From assembly GCF_015904235.1 (NCBI RefSeq), contig NZ_JADZLT010000041.1:53571-117570 (forward strand): a DNA stretch of 64,000 nt, given 5' to 3'. The stretch comes from Methylobrevis albus (GTDB lineage Bacteria > Pseudomonadota > Alphaproteobacteria > Rhizobiales > Pleomorphomonadaceae). This document shows positions 53,822-62,537 of this stretch, piece after piece; the first letter of the stretch is position 1; each line of letters opens with the position of its first letter. The position numbers were made by a program, and so were the translations under genes. The notes under the pieces are model-generated. The model was given only the letters and a program-made list of their open reading frames with translations, was not told the origin of the DNA and did no database searches.

Positions 53822-54847
53822 TTACTGGTTCAGCGACAGGCCACCGATGGCGACGAGTTCGGCGAGAACGCGCTCGTTGACCGACCCCGTTCGCGGCAGG
53901 CCGCGATAGGATTCGAAGTCGGCAATCGCGGCGCGAGTCGCCTCGTTCATGACGCCGTCGGCGGCGACCGGGCCGAAGCCGAGATCGCCGAGGGCGGCCT
54001 GGATGCGGGCAAGGCGCGGGTCGGCGGTGGCGGTGACGGTGGGCGCCGTCGCGGCGGGTTCGCCACCCTCCTCGAAGGCGCTGATCCGGATCGGCTGCAC
54101 CTTGACCGAGCGGATCGGCGCGGCGGCGCCGGACTCCGCCACGGCGGCGGGGACCTGGACCGGCGCGGGCGCCGGGGCGGGCGGGGCCACCGGCTCGACG
54201 CGGGCCGGCGCGCTCGCGACCGGGGCGGGCGGCGGTGCCGGCGCTTCGGACGGGGCGGGGGTCGCGGCGGCGACGAGGGCGGCAATCGGATCGACCGGCT
54301 CTGCCGCGGCGCGCGGCTTGGCCCGCGGGATCGGCGCGCCGCTCGCCTGCGGTGCGACGACCTCGTCGGCGACCGGTTGGAGAGCGGGCGGCGCGGCAGC
54401 GACGCGGGACGTGCCGCGCAGCGCGGCGAGCAGGGTGTCGTCGGGCTCACCGGTCTCGGGCAGGCCGGCGGCGGCTTCGAAGCGCATGATGGCGGCGGAC
54501 GTCACCGGGCCGCTCAGCCCGTCGACCGCGCCGTCGTAGAAGCCACGCGCCCGCAGCTCGGCCTGGACGGCGGCGACGATGGCGCGGTCCTGCTCGGCGA
54601 TCGCCGCGCTCGGGCGGATGCTCTCGGTGGTCGCAGGGTCGACGGCGAGCGGAAAGCGGTCGTCGCGCACCGGACGCGGGTCGCTGAACAGCGGGCTCGG
54701 GTGGCTGCCCGTCTGCATGGAAACGGCGTTGGTGATGATCGCGGCGGCCATGGCGATCATGACGAGCCCACCACCGGCGGCGGTGGGATTACGGACCAAA
54801 CCGTCGATGGATCGGCTGATCAGGCCGCGCCTCGCTCCTCGTGTCAT
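53822..54847 (-). CDS. Membrane-anchored protein with two peptidoglycan-binding domains
   Basis: A 341-aa protein with one N-terminal helix (GGLVMIAMAAAIITNAVSM, about residues 26-45) and a periplasmic part. Two PG_binding_1 domains are visible: VQAELRARGFYDGAVDGLSGPVTSAA near 110 and IQAALGDLGFGPVAADGVMNEATRAA near 275. They flank a long Pro/Ala linker. It probably tethers the inner membrane to the cell wall. The ATG at 54847 has GGAAGG 9 nt upstream and is preferred to a TTG at 54856. It lies between DUF1491 and the histidine-kinase gene on the same strand. Confidence 0.85.
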   Translation of the reverse strand: MTRGARRGLISRSIDGLVRNPTAAGGGLVMIAMAAAIITNAVSMQTGSHPSPLFSDPRPVRDDRFPLAVDPATTESIRPSAAIAEQDRAIVAAVQAELRARGFYDGAVDGLSGPVTSAAIMRFEAAAGLPETGEPDDTLLAALRGTSRVAAAPPALQPVADEVVAPQASGAPIPRAKPRAAAEPVDPIAALVAAATPAPSEAPAPPPAPVASAPARVEPVAPPAPAPAPVQVPAAVAESGAAAPIRSVKVQPIRISAFEEGGEPAATAPTVTATADPRLARIQAALGDLGFGPVAADGVMNEATRAAIADFESYRGLPRTGSVNERVLAELVAIGGLSLNQ

Positions 54848-54991
54848 TCCGGTCAACCTTCCAAAGTCCTCGTCCAGCTCGGTGCCCCCCGGCGTCTTCT
54901 AGCAGCGGTCCGGCGGCCCGTCTCCAGGCCGCGGCCGGCACCGCCGTCTTCTTCGGTCGCGGCCCCGCGAGGGGCCGGACGATCCTCGTCG

Positions 54992-56800
54992 TCAGGCCCG
55001 GCGAGCCGTCCGCACCGGCGCCGCCGGCGGCGGCAGCTCGGCACCGCGCCGTGACGGCAGCCGGACGGTGACGTCCTTCTCGGCGTTGAGCGGCAGCGTC
55101 ACGGTGACGGTGGTGCCGGCGCCGAGCACGCTGTCGATGGTCATGGTGCCGCCGTGCAGGGCGGCGAGGCCCTTCACGACCGAAAGCCCGAGACCGGTGC
55201 CCTCGTGGCGGCGGTCGTAGCCGCTCTGCGCCTGCACGAAGGGATTGCCGAGCCGCGGCAGGTCGGCGGCGGCGATGCCGATGCCGTTGTCCTTGACGAA
55301 GATCGACACGGTGCGGCCGTTGCGCCGCGCGCCGCAGACGATCTCGCCGCCGCAATCGGTGAACTTGATGCCGTTCGAGAGCAGGTTGAGCAGGATCTGC
55401 CGGCAGGCGCGCCGGTCGGCGACGAGCTCGGGCAGGTCGGGCTCGACGTCGGCGCGCAGCACCACCTTGGCGGCCTCGGCCTGCGGCGCCAGCATCTGGC
55501 GGCAGCGCTCGATGACGGCGCCGAGATCGAAGGGCTCGGGCGTCACGTCGAAGCTGCCGGCCTCGATCTTCGACATGTCGAGGATGTCGTTGACGACCTG
55601 CAGCAGGTGCTCGCCCGATTCGTGGATCAGGCGGACGTATTCGCGGTGACGCTCGTATTCGAGCTTGCCGAAGATCTCCTGGCCGAGCAGATCGGAGAAG
55701 CCGATGATGGCATTCAGCGGCGTGCGCAGCTCGTGGCTGACGTTGGCGAGGAAGCGCGTCTTGGCGAAGCTCGCCTCCTCGGCCTCGTTGCGGGCGCGCA
55801 GCAGTTCTTCTTCCTGGTGCTTGCGGCGGTCGATGTCGCGGATCACCGCGACCGCGCTGGCGCCGGCGACCGGATCGGCGTCGTCGATGCGGCGGATCAC
55901 CGCCTCGACCCAGACGAAGCACTCGGCGTCGGTGCCTTCGTCGGCGCGGCGCAGGCGGAACTCGACCTCGGCGTAGCCGTCGTGGATGCCGGCGGAGAGG
56001 GCGGTGAGCCAGGCCGGGCGGTCGGCGACATGGACACGGCGGAACAGGCCGTCACCCATCAGCGCGGATGGCATCACGCCGGTGAGCCGGCCGGCGGCGG
56101 GCGAGGCGAAGGCGACGTCGCCGTTGGCGGCGTGGCAGGTGACGACGTCCTTCACGGCATCGGCGAGCAGGCGGTAGTGCCGCTCGCCGGTGCGCATGCG
56201 GGTTTCGGCCTCGCGGTGGATGCGGTCGATGCGGATCGCGACGAGGGTGGCGTAGAGCACGGCGGCGAGCGTCACGATGGACGCCATCGCACCGGCATGG
56301 CCGGGAAGCTGGAGCGGGGCGGGCAGGATGCCGGCAAAACCGGCGATGCCGACGAGGACGACGCCGGAGATGCCGATCAGCGCCGAGGCCGCGACGACGC
56401 GGCGGTCGCCCGAAAGCGCCGCCTCGACCGGGGCGAAGGCGAACCAGACCAGGGCGAACGAGCCGAGACCGCCGGTCCAGCCGGCGACCCAGCCGACGAT
56501 GCCCGTGAGGCAGACCGCCGAGAGGACATAGCCGAGGCCGAGACGACCGGTGCGCGAGACGACGACGGCGACGACCGCCTCGAGGCCGAGGATGGCGAGG
56601 GCGATGCTGGCGAAGACGGCGCCGTCAGCGGTCGCGAGCACCGCCAGCGGCAGCGCCGCCAGGGCACAAAGCCCGCCGACCAGATGCGAGCCGATGAAAG
56701 CGCGATGACGGGACCCGTCGAGGGCGTCGGACGCGGCGGAGCCGTGCACCATGCCTTCGAGCGACCAGTCGAACAACCGCTTGAGTTCGCGGATACGCAA
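54992..56800 (-). CDS. PAS-domain sensor histidine kinase, DivJ/PleC-like
   Basis: A 602-aa membrane kinase. About five or six helices fill residues 35-190, a PAS domain spans about 205-325, and a HisKA domain has the phosphorylated H356 in FLANVSHELRTPLNAIIGFSDL. The HATPase domain shows N-box (LLNLLSNGIKFT), G1 (DNGIGIAAADLPRLGNPFVQ) and G2 (GTGLGLSVVKGLAALHGG). The dimerisation-domain sequence is of the DivJ/PleC/PdhS type that acts on DivK in alphaproteobacterial cell-cycle control; this assignment is inference. The start is a TTG at 56800, with GGGGTG upstream. The minus-strand operon continues to the PG-binding and DUF1491 genes. Confidence 0.85.
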   Translation of the reverse strand: MRIRELKRLFDWSLEGMVHGSAASDALDGSRHRAFIGSHLVGGLCALAALPLAVLATADGAVFASIALAILGLEAVVAVVVSRTGRLGLGYVLSAVCLTGIVGWVAGWTGGLGSFALVWFAFAPVEAALSGDRRVVAASALIGISGVVLVGIAGFAGILPAPLQLPGHAGAMASIVTLAAVLYATLVAIRIDRIHREAETRMRTGERHYRLLADAVKDVVTCHAANGDVAFASPAAGRLTGVMPSALMGDGLFRRVHVADRPAWLTALSAGIHDGYAEVEFRLRRADEGTDAECFVWVEAVIRRIDDADPVAGASAVAVIRDIDRRKHQEEELLRARNEAEEASFAKTRFLANVSHELRTPLNAIIGFSDLLGQEIFGKLEYERHREYVRLIHESGEHLLQVVNDILDMSKIEAGSFDVTPEPFDLGAVIERCRQMLAPQAEAAKVVLRADVEPDLPELVADRRACRQILLNLLSNGIKFTDCGGEIVCGARRNGRTVSIFVKDNGIGIAAADLPRLGNPFVQAQSGYDRRHEGTGLGLSVVKGLAALHGGTMTIDSVLGAGTTVTVTLPLNAEKDVTVRLPSRRGAELPPPAAPVRTARRA

Positions 56801-57231
56801 TACGACACCCCACTTCGTCGGGCCCCGCCACCGAGGCTCCGTCGCTCCCCAGAAGGTGCCACGCTGCGCCTTTAAGGAACGCTAATGGGGGGCGACCGGC
56901 AATGGCGGAAACCGGCGCTGCAAAGCCCCTTCGGCCGATTTTCCCCGACCGATCCGAAACAGGGTAAACCAGCGGTCAACAACCCGGTTGGCCGCGCCAA
57001 GCGATTGATCGCAAAGGCATCCCGGACCGGCGCCGCCGCCGGCCGGCATCCTCGCGAGATGATGCCTAAAATTCGAATCGAATCTCACGCAGCGGCGCAA
57101 AGCGATCGAAAAGCCTGCGCCCTATGGTGGTATCCGTGGCGCTTGGAAAAAGCGTTCGCGGCCGGGGAACCGGCCTCCCGCCGATCCGTTATCGATCGGC
57201 AACCGACCGACATCGAAGGACGCGCGACCCC
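56801..57231. other. Divergent gap between histidine kinase and DUF5330 genes
   Basis: About 430 nt with no convincing gene, though frames are open in part. It must contain promoters for the minus-strand kinase operon and the plus-strand DUF5330 gene. A less GC-rich patch at 57062-57085 (taaaattcgaatcgaatctc) contains the palindrome ATTCGAAT. No clear -35/-10 pair was settled. Confidence 0.45.
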
Positions 57232-57591
57232 ATGTTTCTCATCCGCACCGCCTTCTGGCTCGTCGTCGTCATCGCGCTGATTCCGGTCGACGAGGAGCGT
57301 GTCCAGGCAAGCAGCAGCGAGCCGACGCCGATCGCGGCAGGCGAGGCGATCTTTGCCGCCCAGGCGCTCGTCGCCGACCTCGGCGGTTTCTGCGACCGCA
57401 ACCCGAGTGTCTGCGAGGTCGGCGGCCGCGTCGCCACCACGATGACGCTGAAGGCGAAGTCGGGCGCGCTGATGGTCTACGAATACCTCGGCGGCGCCGA
57501 CCCGCTGACGGCGGAGCCGGCCGAGCCGCCGATGCGCAGCGCCGGGACGCTGACCCCCGCCGACCTTGCGGCGGCATGGCGCGGCGCCTGA
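57232..57591 (+). CDS. DUF5330 family protein
   Basis: A 119-aa protein starting with a hydrophobic segment (FLIRTAFWLVVVIALIPV) that can act as signal anchor. The small conserved domain AAGEAIFAAQALVADLGGFCDRNPSVCEVGG follows and contains two cysteines, likely a disulfide. This is typical of the alphaproteobacterial DUF5330 family, whose role is not known. It should face the periplasm. The ATG at 57232 follows GAAGGACGC. It precedes sufE by 153 nt. Confidence 0.85.
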   Translation: MFLIRTAFWLVVVIALIPVDEERVQASSSEPTPIAAGEAIFAAQALVADLGGFCDRNPSVCEVGGRVATTMTLKAKSGALMVYEYLGGADPLTAEPAEPPMRSAGTLTPADLAAAWRGA

Positions 57592-57744
57592 AGCGGCGCC
57601 GATCTTCACGCCTGCGGCCACCGTGGTGCTGTCTTGCACCCGCCGCGGTGGGCAAATTCGCGAGACCCGGTTCTCAATCGGCAGTGCCGCCTCTATATCC
57701 GTCGTGAGCGCCCGGGCTTTGCCGGGCCGGCGCCGGGACAGGCC

Positions 57745-58164
57745 ATGACACTCGACGAGATCCGCGACAACTTCGCCTACCTCGACGACTGGGAAGACCG
57801 CTATCGATACATCATCGAGCTCGGCCGCAGCCTGACGCCGCTGCCCGATGCGGCGCGCACCGACGAGAACAAGGTGCGCGGCTGCACGAGCCAGGTCTGG
57901 CTGGTGACGACGCCGCGGGCGACCAACGACGGCCGCGTGCTCGACTTCACCGGTGATTCCGACGCCCACATCGTCCGCGGCCTGATCGCGATCCTGTTCG
58001 CGACCTATTCGGGCCGCCGGCCCGAGGAGATCCTCGGCGTCGATCCCGGCACGGTGTTCACGGAACTCGGGCTCAAGGAACACCTCTCGCCGCAGCGCTC
58101 CAACGGCCTTGCCTCGATGGTGCGGCGGATCCACCTCGACGCGGAAGCGGCGCTCGCCGCCTGA
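57745..58164 (+). CDS. sufE: Cysteine desulfuration protein SufE
   Basis: A 139-aa sulfur acceptor that receives persulfide sulfur from the cysteine desulfurase SufS and passes it to the Fe-S assembly scaffold. The acceptor cysteine is C47 in KVRGCTSQVWL. The start MTLDEIRDNFAYLDDWEDRYRYII and DSDAHIVRGLIAILFATYSG are family marks. The suf operon itself is not in this window. The ATG at 57745 follows GGGACAGGCC. Confidence 0.93.
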   Translation: MTLDEIRDNFAYLDDWEDRYRYIIELGRSLTPLPDAARTDENKVRGCTSQVWLVTTPRATNDGRVLDFTGDSDAHIVRGLIAILFATYSGRRPEEILGVDPGTVFTELGLKEHLSPQRSNGLASMVRRIHLDAEAALAA

Positions 58165-58191
58165 GCCCTCGGCGGCGACGACGGCCGCCGG

Positions 58192-58716
58192 TCACGCCGT
58201 CGGGCGGTAGCCGTCGCTGCCCCAGTGGCGCAGGCGGGTCGTCGCCGGACCGGTGGCGGGGCCGAGCCCGTAGTGGCGGGCGAGCACGTGCAGGGCGGTC
58301 AGCAGCATCAGCTTGGCCGAGCGTGCCGGCCATTGCCGTTCGCGTTCGACTTCCGACAATCCCTTCAGGAAGCAGCAGACGTCGATCAGGATGCCGGAGA
58401 GCTCGGGTCCGACGGCGGCGATCGCCGCCTCGAACCGGCCCCGCGCGGCGAGCGCCGCCTCGCCGATCGTCAGCGCCGCGCCGGCGCCGCCGCCCCGGCG
58501 CTCCGCCCCGCCGGCGAGCCCGTCCCAGTTCATCGTGGTGCGCGGCATCAGGCCGGCGATGGTGAAATCGCGCCTGAGCCGCTCGCCGGCCTCGAAGGCC
58601 GCGTCGTCGAGCAGTGGCTCCCCCGCCTTGTCGCGGCGGCGGCGCAGCCAGTCGAGCGGGCTTTCGTCGCGGTCGGCCGGGCCGGCCCCTGCGCCCGGGG
58701 CATCGCGGCGGCTCAT
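58192..58716 (-). CDS. DUF6456 domain protein
   Basis: A 174-aa soluble protein of the DUF6456 family. The core LDWLRRRRDKAGEPLLDDAAFEAGERLRRDF, then RTTMNWD, ILIDVCCFLKGLSEVERERQWPARSAKLMLLTALHVLARHYGL is diagnostic. The end resembles replication-initiator or recombination-directing helical proteins, but function is not established. In some alphaproteobacteria this domain is fused behind a helix-turn-helix; here the two parts are separate genes that overlap by ATGA, which supports joint action. Confidence 0.82.
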   Translation of the reverse strand: MSRRDAPGAGAGPADRDESPLDWLRRRRDKAGEPLLDDAAFEAGERLRRDFTIAGLMPRTTMNWDGLAGGAERRGGGAGAALTIGEAALAARGRFEAAIAAVGPELSGILIDVCCFLKGLSEVERERQWPARSAKLMLLTALHVLARHYGLGPATGPATTRLRHWGSDGYRPTA

Positions 58717-59105
58717 CGGCCGGCCCCGGTAGCGGTGGCGCGGTCGATGGCGGCGGCGATGCCCTCGACGAGGCGGTCCACCGCGGCGTCGTCGCGGCGG
58801 TCCTCGACGCGGCGGCAGGCGTGGGCCGCGGTGGTGCGGTCGCGGCCAAACAGGCCGCCGGCGTCGCGCATCGTCAGCCCGAGGTGCACATGGGCGAGGT
58901 ACATCGCCACCTGGCGCGCAAAGGCGGTGGGGGCCGGGCCGCGGCTCGGCTGGTGCAGCGCCGAGGGGAGCAGGCCGAAGGCCGCGGCGGTGCTGTCGAC
59001 GAGGGCCAGCGCGCCGGCGTCGGCGCCGCGCTCCCCGGCGGTTCTCGGGCTGCCCCGCCGCGGGGCGGCGGCCGTCTGGTCCGGGGTGGCGTGCAGTGTG
59101 GCCAT
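58713..59105 (-). CDS. DnaA domain-IV-like DNA-binding protein
   Basis: A 130-aa protein carrying only the DNA-binding domain of the replication initiator DnaA, without the AAA+ ATPase. FARQVAMYLAHVHLGLTMRDAGGLFGRDRTTAAHACRRVED (about residues 62-102) matches the domain-IV signature, with GRDRTTAAHAC in place of the GRDHTTVxHA box that reads DnaA boxes. Residues 1-55 are low-complexity. It could compete for DnaA boxes or regulate transcription; neither is proven. It is coupled by ATGA to the DUF6456 gene. Confidence 0.8.
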   Translation of the reverse strand: MATLHATPDQTAAAPRRGSPRTAGERGADAGALALVDSTAAAFGLLPSALHQPSRGPAPTAFARQVAMYLAHVHLGLTMRDAGGLFGRDRTTAAHACRRVEDRRDDAAVDRLVEGIAAAIDRATATGAGR

Positions 59106-59399
59106 GTTCGAACTCCCGTACTTAGGAATAAAACCCTAGACACGGTACAGTCAGTGCGAAGATGGGGAATAAGAGCAAGGCGGATCTGCACAACGCCCTG
59201 AATTTTTGGTGGAAATCAGCAGCGGGGCGGCTGACCACGGGCTCGGCCTCCGGTGGCCGCATGCCACCGCGACAGAGACGATCCCGCCAGAACAAGCCGA
59301 ATCGTCCGGCACCTCACCGCGGGTGACAGGCTGGACGTAGGAATTTATCCTCTTGCCTTTCGTCACCTTCATCCTGTCGGCCTCGGATCGGAGGCGGGC

Positions 59400-59828
59400 A
59401 TGAAGACGGGTAGGGCAAGCCGGTTGGGTGGCACGAGGAGCAGGGCGGTCGCCGGGGCGCCGGCGGTGCGAAAGGGGTCGGGAAGCGCGGCGGCCCCCTA
59501 TGTGCGGGCGACCGTGCTGCCGGGGCTGATTCCGCTCTGGGGCATCGCGATGGAGGGTGGTCCCGAGACCACCGCGGCGATCTGCCGGGCGCTGGCGGCG
59601 GCGCTGCGGCGCGAGCGACGGCGGGCGGACCACCCGGGCGGCGGCTATGATCCGGCCCGCCATCTCGCCCTGCGCCGGGCGCTGGACGCCGAGTTGGAAC
59701 GGCTCGCCGCGGCGGGCCGCGCCAATTGGACGCAAGCAGGAACGCAATGCCGCCATGCACTTGGTGCATTGCACAAAGGCCGTATCGGTGGCATAGTCCA
59801 CTTGCCCTTTCGGGCGTTTCCTCCCTAA
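59400..59828 (+). CDS. Hypothetical protein with a conserved arginine-rich helical core
   Basis: A 142-aa protein with a basic, low-complexity start and a better-ordered middle part, residues 33-100: RATVLPGLIPLWGIAMEGG, ICRALAAALRRERRRADHPG and YDPARHLALRRALDAELERLA. This looks like a small alphaproteobacterial family of unknown function. The ATG at 59400 follows GATCGGAGGCGGGC. The C-terminal 30 residues are less protein-like. A good terminator follows directly. The 294-nt gap before it, shared with the DnaA-like gene on the other strand, holds no other gene. Confidence 0.58.
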   Translation: MKTGRASRLGGTRSRAVAGAPAVRKGSGSAAAPYVRATVLPGLIPLWGIAMEGGPETTAAICRALAAALRRERRRADHPGGGYDPARHLALRRALDAELERLAAAGRANWTQAGTQCRHALGALHKGRIGGIVHLPFRAFPP

Positions 59829-59836
59829 GACTTCAG

Positions 59837-59862
59837 GCCGCCTCCGGGCGGCTTTTTCTTTT
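59837..59862 (+). terminator. Rho-independent terminator
   Basis: GCCGCC-TCCG-GGCGGC forms a 6-bp GC stem followed by TTTTTCTTTTTT. It lies 9 nt after the stop of the hypothetical gene at 59400-59828 and supports that this gene is transcribed. Confidence 0.88.
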
Positions 59863-59983
59863 TTCGCTCCCTTTTCGGGCCTTCATTGAACGAGCTCTGC
59901 AGCGGGCGCGGCCGAGCGTTGACGCGCCGAAGCGGCCGATCGCGAACGCGATCGACCGCTGCGAGGTCGGGATAGAGTTGGGC

Positions 59984-61123
59984 TCAGCCGCGCTTGCGCA
60001 GATCGGCGGCGCGCTGGCCGGCGGCGGGCGACACGGCGGAGGCGGCGTGGGCCTCGCCGCTGCGCACCGGCGTGCCGGCCTCGGTCTGCGGCTGGTGGGT
60101 TGCGACGCCGAGCTCGGCCGTGCCGTGGCCGGCGCTGCGCCAGCGGGTGATCAGCAGGCTGGCGGCGCGCAGCGAGATGGTGCCGTAGAGGTCGACCAGC
60201 GCGCGGACGTCGAAATAGCTGCGGTGATGCCGGGCGCCGGAGAACAGGATGACGCGGGTCGCGGCGGCTTCGTCGAAGCCGGTCGCCTTCAGCGCCACGG
60301 CGAGCGGTTCGCCGCCGGCATCGACGATCAGGTCGAGCACATAGCCGGCGTCGAGGCCCATCATGTCGCCGAGCAGCATGGCGAGGCGGCCGTCGTCGCG
60401 GGCGGTGGCGGCGCGGGCGACGTCGCGGCCGACCTGGCGGTCGATGGCGGGCGGGCGCGGCAGCATGCGATGGCTGGCGAAATCGCGCAGCGCCAGCATT
60501 TCGAGCCCGCGCTGGACGCGGCGACGCCCCTTGGCGTCGAGGTCGAGGTAGAGGTCGATCAGGTCGACGTCGTCGATGTCGATGCGGGCGGCGAGGCGCC
60601 GGGCGAGCGCCGGCAGGTTGCGGGCCGCGGTGACGAGGCGCCGGACGGCGTCGGCCGGCAGCTTGACCGTGTCGTTGTCGGCGAGAATTTCGAGGCCGGC
60701 CGGGTCGAGGCGGCGCGCCAGGGCCTCGGCGACCAGCGGCGGCAGCTTGCGCCGGCCGGCGAGCGCGTTGAGGTGCGAGGTCGAGCCGGTGGCGACGAGG
60801 CCGAGCAGGTCGACGTCGGAGAGTTCCGGTGCCGTCGCGAGCACCACGGCGGCAGCCTCCACGTCACTGCCGAGCAGTGCCTTCAGGATCGCCGGCGGCG
60901 CCTCCGGATGACGGGCGAGCCGGCGCGCGATCACCACCTTGTCGATCGACGGCGTGGTGCGCAGCAGTTGCAGCGCCAGTTCCTCGAAGATGCGGATCTC
61001 GCCGGGCGTGTGGTGCGGCTCCGACACGAAGAGCTCGGTCGCCTGCCTAAGCAGCGCATCGGCCGGCAGGGGCTCGGAGGGGAGGAGGAGATCCTCGCGA
61101 TCCTGACGCGGCGTCGACGACAT
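59984..61123 (-). CDS. DUF2336 domain protein
   Basis: A 379-aa soluble helical-repeat protein of the DUF2336 family, common in alphaproteobacteria. Diagnostic parts are ALLRQATELFVSEPHHTPGEIRIFEELALQLLR, VVIARRLARHPEAPPAILKALLGSD and VAALATAPELSD-like HEAT-type helices, with TRVILFSGARHHRSYFDVRALVDLY near 300. The C-terminal 50 residues are disordered. Function is not established; in some species such proteins relate to stress or motility signalling. It is a single gene. Confidence 0.85.
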   Translation of the reverse strand: MSSTPRQDREDLLLPSEPLPADALLRQATELFVSEPHHTPGEIRIFEELALQLLRTTPSIDKVVIARRLARHPEAPPAILKALLGSDVEAAAVVLATAPELSDVDLLGLVATGSTSHLNALAGRRKLPPLVAEALARRLDPAGLEILADNDTVKLPADAVRRLVTAARNLPALARRLAARIDIDDVDLIDLYLDLDAKGRRRVQRGLEMLALRDFASHRMLPRPPAIDRQVGRDVARAATARDDGRLAMLLGDMMGLDAGYVLDLIVDAGGEPLAVALKATGFDEAAATRVILFSGARHHRSYFDVRALVDLYGTISLRAASLLITRWRSAGHGTAELGVATHQPQTEAGTPVRSGEAHAASAVSPAAGQRAADLRKRG

Positions 61124-61328
61124 GGCCTGATCCTTCGGGCGGGGGCAGCGACGGGATGCGGTTGTGGAAAACCGTGGCTTTCCGGTCGCGGCCGGGATGG
61201 AACTTCAATCTGTGCCGAATTCGTAAAGGTCTCGTTAACCAACGAACGTGCTTCATCGATGGGCTGAACAGGCAAACCCGCCGGCACCGGCATCGTCCGG
61301 GAACCGGCGTCGACGATGGAGAGAGGCC

Positions 61329-61520
61329 ATGGGTCTCGTGATCGAGTTCGGCGTGAGTAAGCCTCGCATCAATACCCGTCCGCGCCGCGACCGCAGTGCC
61401 GACGTGATGATCTTCCCCGGCGTCCGCATCGAGCGGCATGCCGAGCGCGATCCGGAGGCGGCCGCGCGCCGCGCCGAGATCTGGCGGCAGCCGCGCTGGA
61501 AGGACTACGGCGACGAATGA
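61329..61520 (+). CDS. Small hypothetical protein (63 aa)
   Basis: A 63-aa charged, soluble protein: MGLVIEFGVSKPRINTRPRR, then a short beta-like VMIFPGVRIERHAE and a helical RAEIWRQPRWKDYGDE. The ATG at 61329 is preceded by GGAGAGAGGCC-type purines. It looks like a conserved small Rhizobiales protein, but no domain is recognised. It is divergent from DUF2336 and lies 40 nt before the lipoprotein gene on the same strand, so the two may form an operon. Confidence 0.6.
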   Translation: MGLVIEFGVSKPRINTRPRRDRSADVMIFPGVRIERHAERDPEAAARRAEIWRQPRWKDYGDE

Positions 61521-61560
61521 GCGGGGACCTGGCGGCCATTTCGGCAGGCCCCGCCGGCGC

Positions 61561-62397
61561 ATGACCGGGGCAGGGGACCAGACGCCGCGTGCCTTCGGGC
61601 GCGTGCGCCGGACGGCTGCCGCCGTGCTGCTGCTGACGGCCGCGCTGGCGACCGCGGGCTGCACCCGTCCCGAGGGCGATTTCGGGCGGGCCCGGCCGTC
61701 GTATCTGCACGACGACCTGATGCCGGTCGTCGGCGCACGGTCTGCGGCAATGCGCGGCGAACCGGTGTCGCCGTTCAACCGCACCGATACGGAGCGGCTG
61801 CTCGGCGACCAGTCGTGGTCGCTGGTGCGCCCGCCGCACGCCGGCCAGTGGTGGATGGCGGTGGCCGCCGAGCTTCAGCGCACCCGGCTGACCGCCGCGA
61901 CCGACCTGCGCTTCGATCCGGGTGGCTACTACGCCCATCTCCGCGCCGGCGACTATCGCTCGTCCGAGGCGCGCTGGGGCAAGGCGGCCGCCGACGCGCT
62001 CGCCGATGCGGAGCTGCTGCCGCCGTTCTGCCACGTCGTCCGCCTCGTGCGCCGCGACGACGCCGAGCGCCTCGCCGTGCTCGGCCGGCGCGGCGGCATG
62101 GATGACGACGAATATGCGTCGGCCGAAGCCCGGGTGGCGGAAAACGAGGCGCTGATCGCCTGGGCGGGCCGGGCGGTCGGCTATCGCATCGTCGCCTATC
62201 GCGAGGCGATCGACCGGCTCGAGGTCGAAACGCCGTCGCGGCAACTCTTCGAGACCAACCGTGCCCTCGATACGCTGGTCGCCGCCTCGGGCTGTCTCGC
62301 GCTCGGCGGGGCAATCGGCAAATGGCCGCTCCCCGAAGCCCCGACCCGCCCGGGGCGGCCGCTCGGCGACCTCGACGGCCCCGTCCTGCAGAAGTGA
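61561..62397 (+). CDS. Putative lipoprotein of unknown function
   Basis: A 278-aa protein with a lipoprotein signal: a basic leader, a hydrophobic stretch (AAAVLLLTAALATAGC) and lipobox ATAGC with Cys near residue 34. The mature part is helical, with DDLMPVVGARSAAMRGEPVSPFN, AVAAELQRTRLTAATDLRF and DDDEYASAEARVAENEALI. No family is recognised. It should be anchored in the membrane facing the periplasm. The ATG at 61561 is chosen because it starts the signal; an upstream ATG at 61438 overlaps the small gene before it. Confidence 0.72.
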   Translation: MTGAGDQTPRAFGRVRRTAAAVLLLTAALATAGCTRPEGDFGRARPSYLHDDLMPVVGARSAAMRGEPVSPFNRTDTERLLGDQSWSLVRPPHAGQWWMAVAAELQRTRLTAATDLRFDPGGYYAHLRAGDYRSSEARWGKAAADALADAELLPPFCHVVRLVRRDDAERLAVLGRRGGMDDDEYASAEARVAENEALIAWAGRAVGYRIVAYREAIDRLEVETPSRQLFETNRALDTLVAASGCLALGGAIGKWPLPEAPTRPGRPLGDLDGPVLQK

Positions 62398-62461
62398 AGC
62401 CGACGGTCAGCGCGCCCGTCCACGTCGTTGCGCGGGGCGTGGCGGCGTTTTCCCGACCGGT

Positions 62462-62489
62462 TTGACAAGAACGTACTAGTTCGTACACT
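62462..62489 (+). promoter_or_regulatory. Promoter with palindromic operator before the cyclase gene
   Basis: TTGACA (62462-62467) and TACACT (62484-62489) are spaced by 16 nt. The spacer holds ACGTACTAGTTCGT (62471-62484), a palindrome around ACTAGT with one mismatched pair. A repressor bound there would block the promoter. The TetR gene downstream of the cyclase is the natural candidate; the link is inference. Confidence 0.6.
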
Positions 62490-62537
62490 CCCCTCAACGC
62501 GCTCGATGACGAAGCGCTTTATGGGAGGAACGGACCG

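Noticed and set aside
59151..59801. Minus-strand frame opposite the hypothetical gene at 59400-59828
   Set aside because: Composition is proline- and arginine-rich without a domain, and the terminator at 59837-59862 supports transcription from the plus strand.
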